Positions 34,663-43,371 of a stretch of DNA of 64,000 nt are shown piece after piece (position 1 is the stretch's first letter; every line of letters starts with the position of its first letter). The translations under genes were made by a program, and so were the position numbers. The stretch covers positions 3,544,501 to 3,608,500 of the forward strand of contig JAMLJC010000001.1 in the NCBI GenBank assembly GCA_023953845.1, written 5' to 3'. Source of the DNA: Rhizobiaceae bacterium. Lineage in GTDB: Bacteria; Pseudomonadota; Alphaproteobacteria; Rhizobiales; Rhizobiaceae. Under the pieces are notes generated by a model, which ran no database searches, was not told where the DNA came from, and worked only from the letters and a program-made list of their open reading frames with translations.

Positions 34663-36969
34663 ATGACCCTCGTCACACCGAAGTTCGGGATGGGCGCGTC
34701 CGTCCTACGCGTCGAGGACCAGACCTTCATCAAGGGACTGGGCCGCTATACCGACGACATCAAGCAGCAGGGGCTGCTGCATGGCTACGTGCTGCGCTCG
34801 CCCGTCGCCAAGGGCAGCTTCCGCATCCTGTCGACGGACGCCGCCAAGGCCGCGCCCGGCGTGCATCTGGTGCTGACGGGCGCGGACATCGCCGACCTCA
34901 ATCCGCTGAGGTCCGGAGCGATGCCGCGCCAGCCGGACGGCACCAAGGCGCCGACGCGCGACATCCACATCCTTTGCCGCGACCGCGTCCAGTATGTGGG
35001 CGACGCGGTGGCGTTCGTCGTCGCCGACACGCGGGCATTGGCGCAGGACGCGGCCGAACTCATCGAGATCGAGTTCGACGCCGAGGACGCCGCGCCTTCC
35101 GCCGCCACGGCGCTGGACGAGGGCGCGCCGCTCGTCTGGCCGGAACTCGGCACCAATCGCGCCTACACCTATCACATCGGCGACCGGCAGAAGGCGGAGG
35201 CGGCTTTTGCCGACGCGGCTCATGTCACGCGGATCGAATTCCGCAACAACCGTCTCGTCTGCAACTACATGGAGGCGCGCGCCGCCATCGGCGAGTGGGA
35301 CCGGGCCAAGGACCGTCTGGTACTGACGACCGGCTCGCAGGGCGTGCATTCGATGCAGAAGATCATTGCGAAGCAGGTCTTCGGCATCGACCAGAAGAAG
35401 CTGCGCGTGATCACACCCGACGTCGGCGGCGGTTTCGGACCGAAAGCCTTCGTCTATCGCGAATATGTGCTGGTGCTGGAGGCGGCGCGTCGTGCCGGCC
35501 GGCCCGTCAAATGGACCTGCGACCGCACCGAGCATTTCCTGACGGACGCGCAGGGCCGCGACAATGTCGTCACGGCCGAGATGGCGCTCGACAAGGACGG
35601 CCGTTTCCTCGCGCTGCGGGTGGACCTCAAGGCGAATATGGGCGCGTATCTTTCCCAGTATGCGCCCGATATTCCCGTCATCGGCGTCTCGATGACCACC
35701 GGCGTCTACGACATCGGCGCGATCGACGTGTCCGTGACCGGCGTCTACACCAACACCTGTCCCGTCGACGCCTATCGCGGGGCCGGCCGTCCGGAAGCCG
35801 CTTTCCTGATCGAGAAGATGGCGGATGCCTGCGCCCGCGACCTCGGCCTGACCTATGACGAGATCCGCCGCCGCAATTTCATCAGGCCGGAGCAGTTCCC
35901 GTACAGGACGCCGACCGGACGTAGATACGACGTCGGCGAGTTCGAGGGCCATATGACCCGGGCGATCGAACGCTCCGGCTGGAAGACTTTCGACGAAAGG
36001 CTGGCGGCTTCGAGGGCGGCCGGGAAAATTCGTGGCCTAGGCATGGCGACCTATATCGAGGCCTGCGCCTTTCCGGGCTCGGAACCGGCTCGTGTTGAGC
36101 TCAATGGCGACGGCACCGTAACGCTTTTCATCGGCACGCAGACGAACGGGCAGGGCCATGCGACCGCCTATGCGCAGTTCCTTGTCGACAAGCTGAACAT
36201 CGGCATCGACCGGATCAGGGTGCATCAGGGCGACACCGACGAGCTCAATGACGGCGGCGGCACCGGCGGCTCGCGCTCGATCCCGCTCGGCGGCGTTTCC
36301 ACGGCGCGCGCCGGCGAGGACCTTGCCGAGAAGATCAAGCGCGTCGCGGCCGACGAGCTGGAGGCCTCGGCGGCCGACATCGAGCTGGTGGACGGCTCCG
36401 CGCGCATCGTCGGCACCGACCGCTCCATCAGCTTCGCCGATGTGGCCAAGGCCGCGAAGAAGCCCGAAGACCTGCAGGGCTTCGGCGAGTTCGTGCAGGA
36501 CGAGGCGACCTATCCGAACGGCACGCATATCTGCGAGGTGGAGATCGATCCGCTGACAGGCGAAACCGAGATCGTCCGCTACACCATCGTCGACGATTTC
36601 GGTGCAACGGTGAACCCGGTGCTGCTCGCCGGTCAGGTGCATGGCGGTGTCGTGCAGGGCATCGGTCAGGCCCTCACCGAGGATACGGTCTATGGCGAGG
36701 ACGGCCAGCTGCTGACGGCGAGCTTCATGGACTACGCGGTGCCGCGCGCCGACAACGTGCCGTCCTTCAGCTTCGAGACCCGCAACGTGCCGTCCACCAC
36801 CAACGCCATGGGCATGAAGGGCGCGGGCGAGGCGGGCACGATCGGCTCGACGCCGGCGGCGATGAACGCGGTGACGGACGCTCTCTACCGCGCCTACGGC
36901 ATCCGTCATATCGAGATGCCGGCGACCCCGTCCCGCGTCTGGGCAGCCATACGGGACGCCGGCCGCTAG
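34663..36969 (+). CDS. Xanthine dehydrogenase-family molybdopterin-binding subunit (form II CoxL-like)
   Basis: A 768-aa molybdenum hydroxylase large subunit. It starts GMGASVLRVEDQTFIKGLGRYTDDI, and contains the molybdopterin motifs GGGFGPKAF (near 256) and the active-site loop AYRGAGR (near 369). AYRGAGR is the form II CO dehydrogenase-like signature, as opposed to AYxCSFR in true CO oxidisers. Further motifs are GTQTNGQGHATAYAQ and the C-terminal KGAGEAGTIGS with catalytic Glu. I chose ATG 34663 because the family begins here; the frame runs far upstream over pepN as noise. No FAD (medium) or Fe-S (small) subunit gene lies nearby, so partners must be encoded elsewhere. The substrate is unknown. 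Confidence 0.9.
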   Translation: MTLVTPKFGMGASVLRVEDQTFIKGLGRYTDDIKQQGLLHGYVLRSPVAKGSFRILSTDAAKAAPGVHLVLTGADIADLNPLRSGAMPRQPDGTKAPTRDIHILCRDRVQYVGDAVAFVVADTRALAQDAAELIEIEFDAEDAAPSAATALDEGAPLVWPELGTNRAYTYHIGDRQKAEAAFADAAHVTRIEFRNNRLVCNYMEARAAIGEWDRAKDRLVLTTGSQGVHSMQKIIAKQVFGIDQKKLRVITPDVGGGFGPKAFVYREYVLVLEAARRAGRPVKWTCDRTEHFLTDAQGRDNVVTAEMALDKDGRFLALRVDLKANMGAYLSQYAPDIPVIGVSMTTGVYDIGAIDVSVTGVYTNTCPVDAYRGAGRPEAAFLIEKMADACARDLGLTYDEIRRRNFIRPEQFPYRTPTGRRYDVGEFEGHMTRAIERSGWKTFDERLAASRAAGKIRGLGMATYIEACAFPGSEPARVELNGDGTVTLFIGTQTNGQGHATAYAQFLVDKLNIGIDRIRVHQGDTDELNDGGGTGGSRSIPLGGVSTARAGEDLAEKIKRVAADELEASAADIELVDGSARIVGTDRSISFADVAKAAKKPEDLQGFGEFVQDEATYPNGTHICEVEIDPLTGETEIVRYTIVDDFGATVNPVLLAGQVHGGVVQGIGQALTEDTVYGEDGQLLTASFMDYAVPRADNVPSFSFETRNVPSTTNAMGMKGAGEAGTIGSTPAAMNAVTDALYRAYGIRHIEMPATPSRVWAAIRDAGR

Positions 36970-36981
36970 GTCCTGATCCTA

Positions 36982-37929
36982 GTGAGCGGCGGTTCGCAGG
37001 CGCAGCAGGACAACCCACTGACGGGAATCGCCTTCAAGGTGCTCTCCGTCGTGGCGTTCATCGGCATGACCTCCCTCATCAAGGCATCGGGACAGGTGCC
37101 CGCCGGGCAGATCGTCTTTTTCCGCTCCTTCTTCGCCGTGCCGCCGATCCTGCTGTTCCTTGCCTATCAGCGGGAGCTGCGGACGGCGTTCCATACGAAA
37201 AGGCCGTTCAACCACTTCGCGCGCGGGCTGGTCGGCGTCACCTCCATGGGGCTCGGCTTCTTCGCCCTGACACGCCTGCCGCTGCCCGAGGCGATCACGC
37301 TGAACTACGCCCAGCCGCTGCTGGTCGTGGTGTTCTCCGCAATCTTTCTTGGCGAGACCGTGCGCGCCTATCGCTGGACGGCCGTCGTGATCGGCCTCGT
37401 CGGCGTCATGATCGTCTCGTGGCCGAAGCTGACGCTCTTCGGCAGCAGTGCGGCACTCGACTCCGAGGAGGTGCTGGGCGTTTCGGCGGCACTGGGCGCC
37501 GCCGCCGTGTCCGCGGTCGCCATGCTTCTCATACGCAGCCTCGTACACACGGAACGCACCGCGACCATCGTGCTGTGGTTCTCGCTGACCGCGAGCGTAT
37601 TGTCGCTGCTCACGATACCCTTCGGCTGGGAGCGCCTCGGCTGGCAGCAGGCGGCGCTGCTTGTCGGGGCCGGTGTCTGCGGCGGTGTCGGCCAGATCCT
37701 GATGACGGAAGCCTACCGACATGCCGAGGCGTCGACCGTCGCGCCCTTCGAATATACCTCGCTGATGCTCGGCGTGGCGATCGGCTATTTCGTCTTCAGC
37801 GAGGTTCCCACGATCCACGTCGTCGTGGGCGGCGCGATCATCGTCGCCGCCGGCATCTTCATCATCTGGCGGGAGCGCCAGCTCGGCCTGCAGCGCGCGG
37901 CCGCGAAAAAGGCCGCGCCGCCGCAGTAG
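36982..37929 (+). CDS. DMT-superfamily (EamA) transporter
   Basis: A 315-aa inner membrane protein with ten hydrophobic segments in two EamA repeats: residues 13-145 and 160-300, the latter with the EAYRHAEASTVAPFEYTSLML signature of drug/metabolite exporters. It starts at GTG 36982, 12 bp after the CoxL-like gene, so the two are probably co-transcribed. The substrate cannot be told from sequence. The basic Ala/Lys-rich tail (RAAAKKAAPPQ) is cytoplasmic. Confidence 0.88.
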   Translation: MSGGSQAQQDNPLTGIAFKVLSVVAFIGMTSLIKASGQVPAGQIVFFRSFFAVPPILLFLAYQRELRTAFHTKRPFNHFARGLVGVTSMGLGFFALTRLPLPEAITLNYAQPLLVVVFSAIFLGETVRAYRWTAVVIGLVGVMIVSWPKLTLFGSSAALDSEEVLGVSAALGAAAVSAVAMLLIRSLVHTERTATIVLWFSLTASVLSLLTIPFGWERLGWQQAALLVGAGVCGGVGQILMTEAYRHAEASTVAPFEYTSLMLGVAIGYFVFSEVPTIHVVVGGAIIVAAGIFIIWRERQLGLQRAAAKKAAPPQ

Positions 37930-37956
37930 AGCGATCGGGATTTCGCGGGAATTGCT

Positions 37957-38063
37957 CTTAAAGCGTGTCGCATCGAACCGGAATCAGGCGACACACGTTA
38001 AGTTATTGTTTTTCGCATGTCGTTGTCCCGAAGCCGGTTTCCACTTTCGGGCGACATGCTTTA
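37957..38063. repeat. Dispersed rhizobial intergenic repeat with two tandem hairpins
   Basis: The first stem pairs aagcgtgtcgc (37960-37970) with gcgacacacgtt (37988-37999), imperfectly. The second pairs gcatgtcg (38015-38022) with cgacatgc (38052-38059). The spacing and sequence (ttaagttattgtttttcgcatgtcg between them) match a repeat that I recall as widespread between genes of Mesorhizobium, Agrobacterium and relatives. It sits between convergent genes (EamA on plus, uracil-DNA glycosylase on minus) and could end transcription from both sides. Confidence 0.7.
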
Positions 38064-38066
38064 GCT

Positions 38067-38984
38067 TCAGGGCGTTGCGGATTGCAGCATGCGCAGCTTC
38101 GCCTTGACCTCGAGGAAGTCCCGCCAGGCGAGCTTCTTGTGCGCCGGCGTCCTCAGCAGATAGGCCGGATGCAGCGTCGGCATGGTCGGGATCTCGACGC
38201 CCGCGGCCGTCGCGTGTTTGCGCCAGTTGCCGCGCAGCCTGAGAACGCCTTCCGTCGTCTTCAGCAGCACCTTCGCCGACGGCCCGCCAAGCGTCACGAG
38301 CAGCTTTGGCCGTACAAGCTCGATCTGCCGCTCGATGAAGGGGCGGCAGATTTCGGTTTCCTGCGGCGTCGGCGTGCGGTTTCCCGGCGGCCGCCACGAG
38401 ATGACGTTGGCGATGTAGGCGCTCGTCCGGTCGATCCCGATGGCCGCCAGCATGCGGTCCAGCAACTGGCCGGAACGACCGACGAAGGGTCGTCCTTCGA
38501 TGTCCTCGTCGCGGCCGGGCGCTTCCCCGACAAGCATCAGGTCCGCATCAGGATTGCCGTCCGAGAAGACGAGATTCTTCGCTGTGAATTTCAGATTGCA
38601 GCCGTCGAAAGACGCGAGATGCGCGCGCAGCTCTTCCAGAGACCGGGCGCTCTGCGCCAGTTCGCGCGCCAGCATGATCTGGCGTTCGTCGGGGACGGCG
38701 GCCGTCGCGACCGGCCTGTCCGGCACCGCGTCGTAGAGCCGCCGATCCTCATCCGAGGGCGCCGGAGGATTGGGTTTCTCCTCGCTGGGGGAGGGCGGCA
38801 TCCGAGACGGGGCCGGAGGCGGCATGCCTCGTACAACCGTCTCCGCTATGGTGCGCTTCTCGCTGAGCGCCGCTGCGCTGAGCAGCCGGTTGGACGGGGT
38901 TTCCTCCAGCGCGTCGTCCACGCCCGCCTCCCGATAGAAGGCGAGAATGTCGCGCAGCGCTTCCCGGGACAGAGTTTCAGCCAT
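38067..38984 (-). CDS. Uracil-DNA glycosylase, family 4-like (atypical)
   Basis: A DNA repair enzyme removing uracil. After a 110-residue low-complexity N-terminal part rich in Pro, Ala and Ser, the catalytic domain shows motif 1 LMLVGEAPGRDEDIEG, the FVGRSGQLLDRML block, the NRTPTPQETEIC segment, VTLGGPSAKVLL, and motif 2 TLHPAYLL. Family 4 enzymes usually carry four cysteines for a [4Fe-4S] cluster. Only two cysteines exist in this whole protein (FDGCNLKF and ETEIC), so the cluster is probably absent or altered. The extended N-terminus is typical of rhizobial homologues. Confidence 0.88.
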   Translation of the reverse strand: MAETLSREALRDILAFYREAGVDDALEETPSNRLLSAAALSEKRTIAETVVRGMPPPAPSRMPPSPSEEKPNPPAPSDEDRRLYDAVPDRPVATAAVPDERQIMLARELAQSARSLEELRAHLASFDGCNLKFTAKNLVFSDGNPDADLMLVGEAPGRDEDIEGRPFVGRSGQLLDRMLAAIGIDRTSAYIANVISWRPPGNRTPTPQETEICRPFIERQIELVRPKLLVTLGGPSAKVLLKTTEGVLRLRGNWRKHATAAGVEIPTMPTLHPAYLLRTPAHKKLAWRDFLEVKAKLRMLQSATP

Positions 38985-39021
38985 GCCATGACCTACCGCG
39001 TCACGGGCATGCGGCGCAACG

Positions 39022-39621
39022 TCATGACAGCGGAATGCGGGGGTCCTGCACCAGATAGAATTCCGGTCGCGGTGTGAAATCCGTGATCATGAACTCGAAC
39101 GAACCGGTTTTCAGCGGGTCGATCCGGCCGTCGGTGAAGCGCAGCCGGTCGTAGGGTTCGAAATTCCTGCTGAAGCTGGCGAAACTGTCGGATGAGATGT
39201 TCCGGCCGTCGTCGCGCCTCTGGTCGAAGGAAAGGCCGTCGCTGAAGATGCTCGCCTGACCCTTGCGCTCCTGCAGCTCGAATTCGAACTCGGTCCAGGC
39301 CTGTCCGCTGTTGTTAAGCGTTTCCAGTCGTATGCGCAGTGTGCCCGTGGCGAACTCCCGGGGATCGTCATAGGTCAGCCCCAGCTTGATCGCGCGGATC
39401 ACCAGCGTCACCGGACTGGACGACGTGAACTCCTGCGTGACGACGATCGGATCTTCGCGCAGCCCCGTTCCGGTGACCGAGGTGATGGTGAAGCCGCCAA
39501 GCTCGTCCGACACCGAATAGGGGCCGGCGGCCCAGACCTTGTGCTCGTCGGCCCGCGCCTGCGCGGCGAGCAGCAGGACGAGCGCTATGGCCAGCCTTTT
39601 CCTCAAATCACGGCTCCTCAC
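39022..39621 (-). CDS. Exported protein of unknown function
   Basis: A 199-aa protein with a signal peptide (residues 1-24, LAIALVLLLAAQARA) and a mature part of mostly beta structure with FEFELQERKGQASIFSDGLSF and a C-terminal FEFMITDFTPRPEFYLVQDP. There are no cysteines or catalytic motifs. It is probably periplasmic. It lies upstream of, and on the same strand as, the uracil-DNA glycosylase (37-bp gap) and divergent from etfQO. I do not recognise the family. Confidence 0.7.
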   Translation of the reverse strand: MRSRDLRKRLAIALVLLLAAQARADEHKVWAAGPYSVSDELGGFTITSVTGTGLREDPIVVTQEFTSSSPVTLVIRAIKLGLTYDDPREFATGTLRIRLETLNNSGQAWTEFEFELQERKGQASIFSDGLSFDQRRDDGRNISSDSFASFSRNFEPYDRLRFTDGRIDPLKTGSFEFMITDFTPRPEFYLVQDPRIPLS

Positions 39622-39878
39622 CGGATCGAAGACAGTTTCGCGGTCCGACTATGAACGAGAACATCGCGGCCGGCCATACAAATCGATTCAGCTGTCTGCG
39701 GAGTGCGCTGGTGCATTGACCCTCCTGCCAACGGAACGTATGGCGTCGCGCGTGCCATTCCATGATGCCGGCAAAGCTGCGCTCCCCGCGTCGCCGTGGC
39801 CGGTTTCCCGATTTGGCGGAATACGCTAAGCAACCGAAACGCCAGCATGATTTTGGGTCAGCCAGCCAGGAGTGAGCG

Positions 39879-41558
39879 ATGAGCGAAGTCGAACGGGAAA
39901 GCATGGAATTCGACGTCGTGATCGTCGGGGCCGGTCCCGCAGGCCTCTCCGCCGCCATCCGTCTCAAGCAGCTCAATCCCGATCTGTCGGTCGTCGTTCT
40001 GGAGAAGGGCGGCGAGGTCGGCGCGCATATCCTCTCCGGCGCGGTCGTGGACCCGATCGGCATTGACCGGCTGCTGCCCGGCTGGCGCGAGGAAGGCGAC
40101 CATCCGTTCCAGACTGAGGTGACGGACGATCATTTCCTCGTACTGGGTCCCGCCGGCTCGGTCCGCCTTCCGAACCTCTTCATGCCGCCGCTGATGAACA
40201 ATCACGGCAACTACATCGTCTCGCTGGGCAATGTCTGCAAATGGCTGGCCGGCAAGGCCGAGGCGCTGGGCGTCGAGATCTATCCGGGCTTCGCCGCCGC
40301 CGACCTGATGTTCGACGATAACGGTGCGGTGATCGGCGTCGTCACCGGCGACATGGGCGTCGAGCGCGACGGCACGCATGGCCCGGCCTATGCGCCTGGC
40401 ATGGCGCTGCTCGGCAAATATGTGCTGATCGGCGAGGGCGCCCGCGGCTCGCTCGCCAAGAAGCTGATTACTCGTTACGGCCTTGACCGGGACCGCGATC
40501 CCGGCAAGTTCGGCATCGGCCTGAAGGAGCTCTGGCAAGTCAAGCCGGAGAAACACAAGCGCGGCCTCGTGCAGCACTCCTTCGGCTGGCCGCTCGGCAT
40601 GAGCACCGGCGGCGGCTCGTTCCTCTACCATTTCGACGACAATCTGGTCGCCGTCGGCTTCGTCGTCCACCTGAACTACAAGAATCCGTGGCTCTCGCCT
40701 TTCGAGGAGTTCCAGCGCTTCAAGACCCACCCGGCGATCCGCGACACCTTCGAGGGCGGCAAGCGCATCTCCTACGGCGCCCGCGCCATCACCGAGGGCG
40801 GCTGGCAATCGGTGCCGAAGCTGTGTTTCCCCGGCGGCGCGCTGCTCGGCTGCTCGGCCGGCTTCGTCAACGTGCCGCGCATCAAGGGCTCGCACAATGC
40901 GGTGCTGTCCGGCATGCTTGCCGCGGAGCATGTGGACGAGGCCATCGCCGCCGGCCGCGCCCATGACGAGCTGCAAAGCTACGAGAATGCCTGGCGCGAG
41001 AGCGATATCGGCCGGGACCTGAAGAAGGTGCGCAACGTCAAGCCGCTCTGGTCCCGCTTCGGCACGGCGGTGGGCATTGGGCTGGGCGGCCTCGACATGT
41101 GGACGAACACGCTGTTCGGCCTTTCCCTCTTCGGGACGCTGAAGCACGGCAAGAGCGATGCGACCTCGCTTGAGCCCGCCGCGCAGCACCGGAAGATCGA
41201 CTATCCGAGGCCGGACGGCGTGCTGACCTTCGATCGATTGTCGTCGGTGTTCCTGTCGAGCACCAATCACGAGGAAGACCAGCCCGTTCACCTGCAGGTC
41301 GGCGACATGGACCTCCAGAGACGCTCCGAGCACGACGTCTTCGCCGGCCCCTCGACACGCTACTGCCCGGCCGGCGTCTACGAATGGGTCGACAAGGACG
41401 GCAATTCCGCCGCCGATCCGGACGTCAAGGATGTACGCTTCGTCATCAACGCGCAGAACTGCGTCCACTGCAAGACCTGCGACATCAAGGACCCGAACCA
41501 GAACATCAACTGGGTGCCGCCGCAGGGCGGCGAGGGACCGGTCTATTCCGGCATGTGA
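39879..41558 (+). CDS. Electron transfer flavoprotein-ubiquinone oxidoreductase
   Basis: ETF-QO passes electrons from acyl-CoA and other dehydrogenases, via ETF, to ubiquinone at the inner membrane. The 559-aa protein has an FAD-binding motif VIVGAGPAGLSAAIRL (residues 13-28). The central region has GEGARGSLAKKL and HSFGWPLGMSTGGGSFLYH, and the C-terminal ferredoxin-like domain has cysteines in RYCPAGVYEW and CVHCKTC (approx. 528-534), binding one [4Fe-4S]. It would serve the isovaleryl-CoA dehydrogenase encoded at 61885-63045. A hairpin terminator follows. Confidence 0.95.
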   Translation: MSEVERESMEFDVVIVGAGPAGLSAAIRLKQLNPDLSVVVLEKGGEVGAHILSGAVVDPIGIDRLLPGWREEGDHPFQTEVTDDHFLVLGPAGSVRLPNLFMPPLMNNHGNYIVSLGNVCKWLAGKAEALGVEIYPGFAAADLMFDDNGAVIGVVTGDMGVERDGTHGPAYAPGMALLGKYVLIGEGARGSLAKKLITRYGLDRDRDPGKFGIGLKELWQVKPEKHKRGLVQHSFGWPLGMSTGGGSFLYHFDDNLVAVGFVVHLNYKNPWLSPFEEFQRFKTHPAIRDTFEGGKRISYGARAITEGGWQSVPKLCFPGGALLGCSAGFVNVPRIKGSHNAVLSGMLAAEHVDEAIAAGRAHDELQSYENAWRESDIGRDLKKVRNVKPLWSRFGTAVGIGLGGLDMWTNTLFGLSLFGTLKHGKSDATSLEPAAQHRKIDYPRPDGVLTFDRLSSVFLSSTNHEEDQPVHLQVGDMDLQRRSEHDVFAGPSTRYCPAGVYEWVDKDGNSAADPDVKDVRFVINAQNCVHCKTCDIKDPNQNINWVPPQGGEGPVYSGM

Positions 41559-41564
41559 GTTGTG

Positions 41565-41592
41565 CCGGCTGTTGCCCCGTGGCGACAGCCGG
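41565..41592 (+). terminator. Hairpin terminator after ETF-QO gene
   Basis: ccggctgt (41565-41572) pairs with acagccgg (41585-41592), with further pairing gcc/ggc inside and a ccgt loop. It begins 6 bp after the stop codon. No T tract follows, so it may be rho-assisted. Confidence 0.6.
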
Positions 41593-41676
41593 ACAACGAT
41601 TCCACGCCTCACCCGATTATGCGTTGAACGTGCGTTTTCCCTGTGTTTTCGTGGTGAAAACAAGGAACATTGCCCC

Positions 41677-42270
41677 ATGCGCACGGCGCTTTTCGCCGCA
41701 ATGGCCGCCATTTCCTGCCTGGGCGCAGTCCAGCCCGCCTTCGCCGGTATCACCGTCAACACGACGACGACCACCTATGCGATCTCCGGACAGACAGGCT
41801 ACGACCTGCTGAAGCAGATGGACCGCAAGGGGCCGAAGCACGGATTCCTCACCCGCGCCATCGCCCAGACCCGTTATGCCGTGAAGTGGGACATTTCATG
41901 GAAGGTGAAGGGCTCGACCTGCCGTGTCGACAAGGTGGCGGCCGTGCTCGAGGTGAACTACAGCTATCCGCGCGTCACCTCGCGGATGAGCCCGGCGCTC
42001 TCGAAGCGCTGGAATGCCTTCATGCGCGGCGTGAGGAAGCACGAGGAGGTTCACGGCGCGCTCGCCAGGCGCATGGTGGTGTCGGCGGAAAGTTCCGTCC
42101 GCAATCTTTCGGTGAAGCGCGATCCGAACTGCCGGCAGGCCCGCGCCGAGGTGAAGAAGCGCGTCAATGCGACCTATGCGAAATTCGAGGCGCAGCAAAT
42201 CGCGTTCGATGAGCGTGAGCACCGCGACGGCGGTACGGTCGCCGAACTGGTCGAGCGGCTGGTGCGTTAG
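41677..42270 (+). CDS. Secreted DUF922 putative zinc protease
   Basis: A 197-aa protein with a signal peptide (residues 1-23, ends QPAFA) and the DUF922 layout: an N-terminal TTTTTYAISGQTGYDLLKQM strand-helix, a WDISWKVKGSTCRVDKVA beta region with a Cys, and the zinc-binding HEEVH at residues 122-126 (HExxH type) followed by HGALARRMV. DUF922 proteins are predicted secreted metalloproteases; substrates are unknown. ATG 41677 was chosen because it begins the signal peptide; the frame is open upstream inside the ETF-QO gene. Confidence 0.85.
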   Translation: MRTALFAAMAAISCLGAVQPAFAGITVNTTTTTYAISGQTGYDLLKQMDRKGPKHGFLTRAIAQTRYAVKWDISWKVKGSTCRVDKVAAVLEVNYSYPRVTSRMSPALSKRWNAFMRGVRKHEEVHGALARRMVVSAESSVRNLSVKRDPNCRQARAEVKKRVNATYAKFEAQQIAFDEREHRDGGTVAELVERLVR

Positions 42271-42273
42271 ACG

Positions 42274-43308
42274 TTACAACCTGCGAGCCGATGCCGCGAT
42301 CGAAAGCTCCGTCAGCACAGTGATCTGTGCGCCGGGCGCCTGTTCCGGCGCGCGGATGCCGAATTCGATCAGGATCGGCAGGTGATCCGACCCGGCTTCG
42401 GGCAGTGTATGGCCGGAATAGAGCACCACGTCGCCTTTCGCGAAGACATGGTCGATGGGCAGGCCGATCCATGGCCGCCACGCGGCCGGAAAGCCGCTTG
42501 AGAGCCAGGTCGGTCCCGGCGACTCCATCGGCGTCAGCGCACCCGCCGCCATCACCCGCCGCGCCGTCCGGCTCCACGGCGCCGCATTGAGGTCGCCGGC
42601 GAGGATCGCGTTCTGTCCGAGGGATGCGAGGTCGGGCGTAAGCCTCGTTACCTGCCGCGACTGTCCGAAAGGCCATGGCCAGCCGAGATGCAGCGCTGCG
42701 AGATCGACCGCGACGCCGTCCAGTTCCACCTGCGCGATCGCCAGCGAGCCGTCGCCCGCGCATTCCGTCATCCTGCCGATGCCGAACGGCTCTTGCGACA
42801 GGATCGCGGTGCCGCCGACGCCGGAGGTTCGACCGCATCTCAGCTGGTACGGGTAGAGGTTCGTGAGGCCGCGCAGCTTCCCGGCCCACATGTCCGAGAC
42901 CTCCTCGAGCAGAACGAAATCCGGCCTGAGTTCGTCCAGCAGAACGACGACGCGCTCCGGGTCCGGATGGTCGTAGCGAAGATTGAACTGCATCAGCCTG
43001 TAGCCGCGCGCCGCCAAGGGCTTGCGCTCGAAGCCGGCATGCACCTGGCCGACGCCCAGGGCGGGCAGGCCGAGAGCCGAGACGATCGCGGCTCCGCCAA
43101 GCACCAGCGCCATGATCCCATGCGCCCACCAGCGCGACAGGAACAGCGGCAGCGCCGCAGGCATCATCAAGGCGGCCAGATGCACGCGGAAATGCGCGAA
43201 GGAATCGAACGCCGGGTGCAGCGCGCCCAAAAACCCCGCCACCAGCGGCAGCGACAGGAGAAGCGTCGTCACCAGCGACACGCGCATCGCGACAGGTCGG
43301 GACATCAT
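42274..43308 (-). CDS. Membrane-anchored endonuclease/exonuclease/phosphatase family protein
   Basis: A 344-aa protein with three hydrophobic N-terminal segments (approx. 9-30, 43-58, 63-85), then an EEP domain from residue 100. Conserved active-site groups are LMQFNLRYD (Asn), LLEEVS (metal Glu), ALHLGW, AGDLNAAPWS (Asp/Asn), IDHVF and GSDHLPI (catalytic His). The domain probably faces the periplasm. The substrate (DNA, phospholipid or sugar phosphate) cannot be decided. It is convergent with the DUF922 gene, with 3 bp between them. Confidence 0.88.
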   Translation of the reverse strand: MMSRPVAMRVSLVTTLLLSLPLVAGFLGALHPAFDSFAHFRVHLAALMMPAALPLFLSRWWAHGIMALVLGGAAIVSALGLPALGVGQVHAGFERKPLAARGYRLMQFNLRYDHPDPERVVVLLDELRPDFVLLEEVSDMWAGKLRGLTNLYPYQLRCGRTSGVGGTAILSQEPFGIGRMTECAGDGSLAIAQVELDGVAVDLAALHLGWPWPFGQSRQVTRLTPDLASLGQNAILAGDLNAAPWSRTARRVMAAGALTPMESPGPTWLSSGFPAAWRPWIGLPIDHVFAKGDVVLYSGHTLPEAGSDHLPILIEFGIRAPEQAPGAQITVLTELSIAASARRL

Positions 43309-43371
43309 GGCCGCTATTGCGGCAGGAAAATCGGCAGGATCAAGGCCGCGATGCGCAGATCCCGCTGTTCG

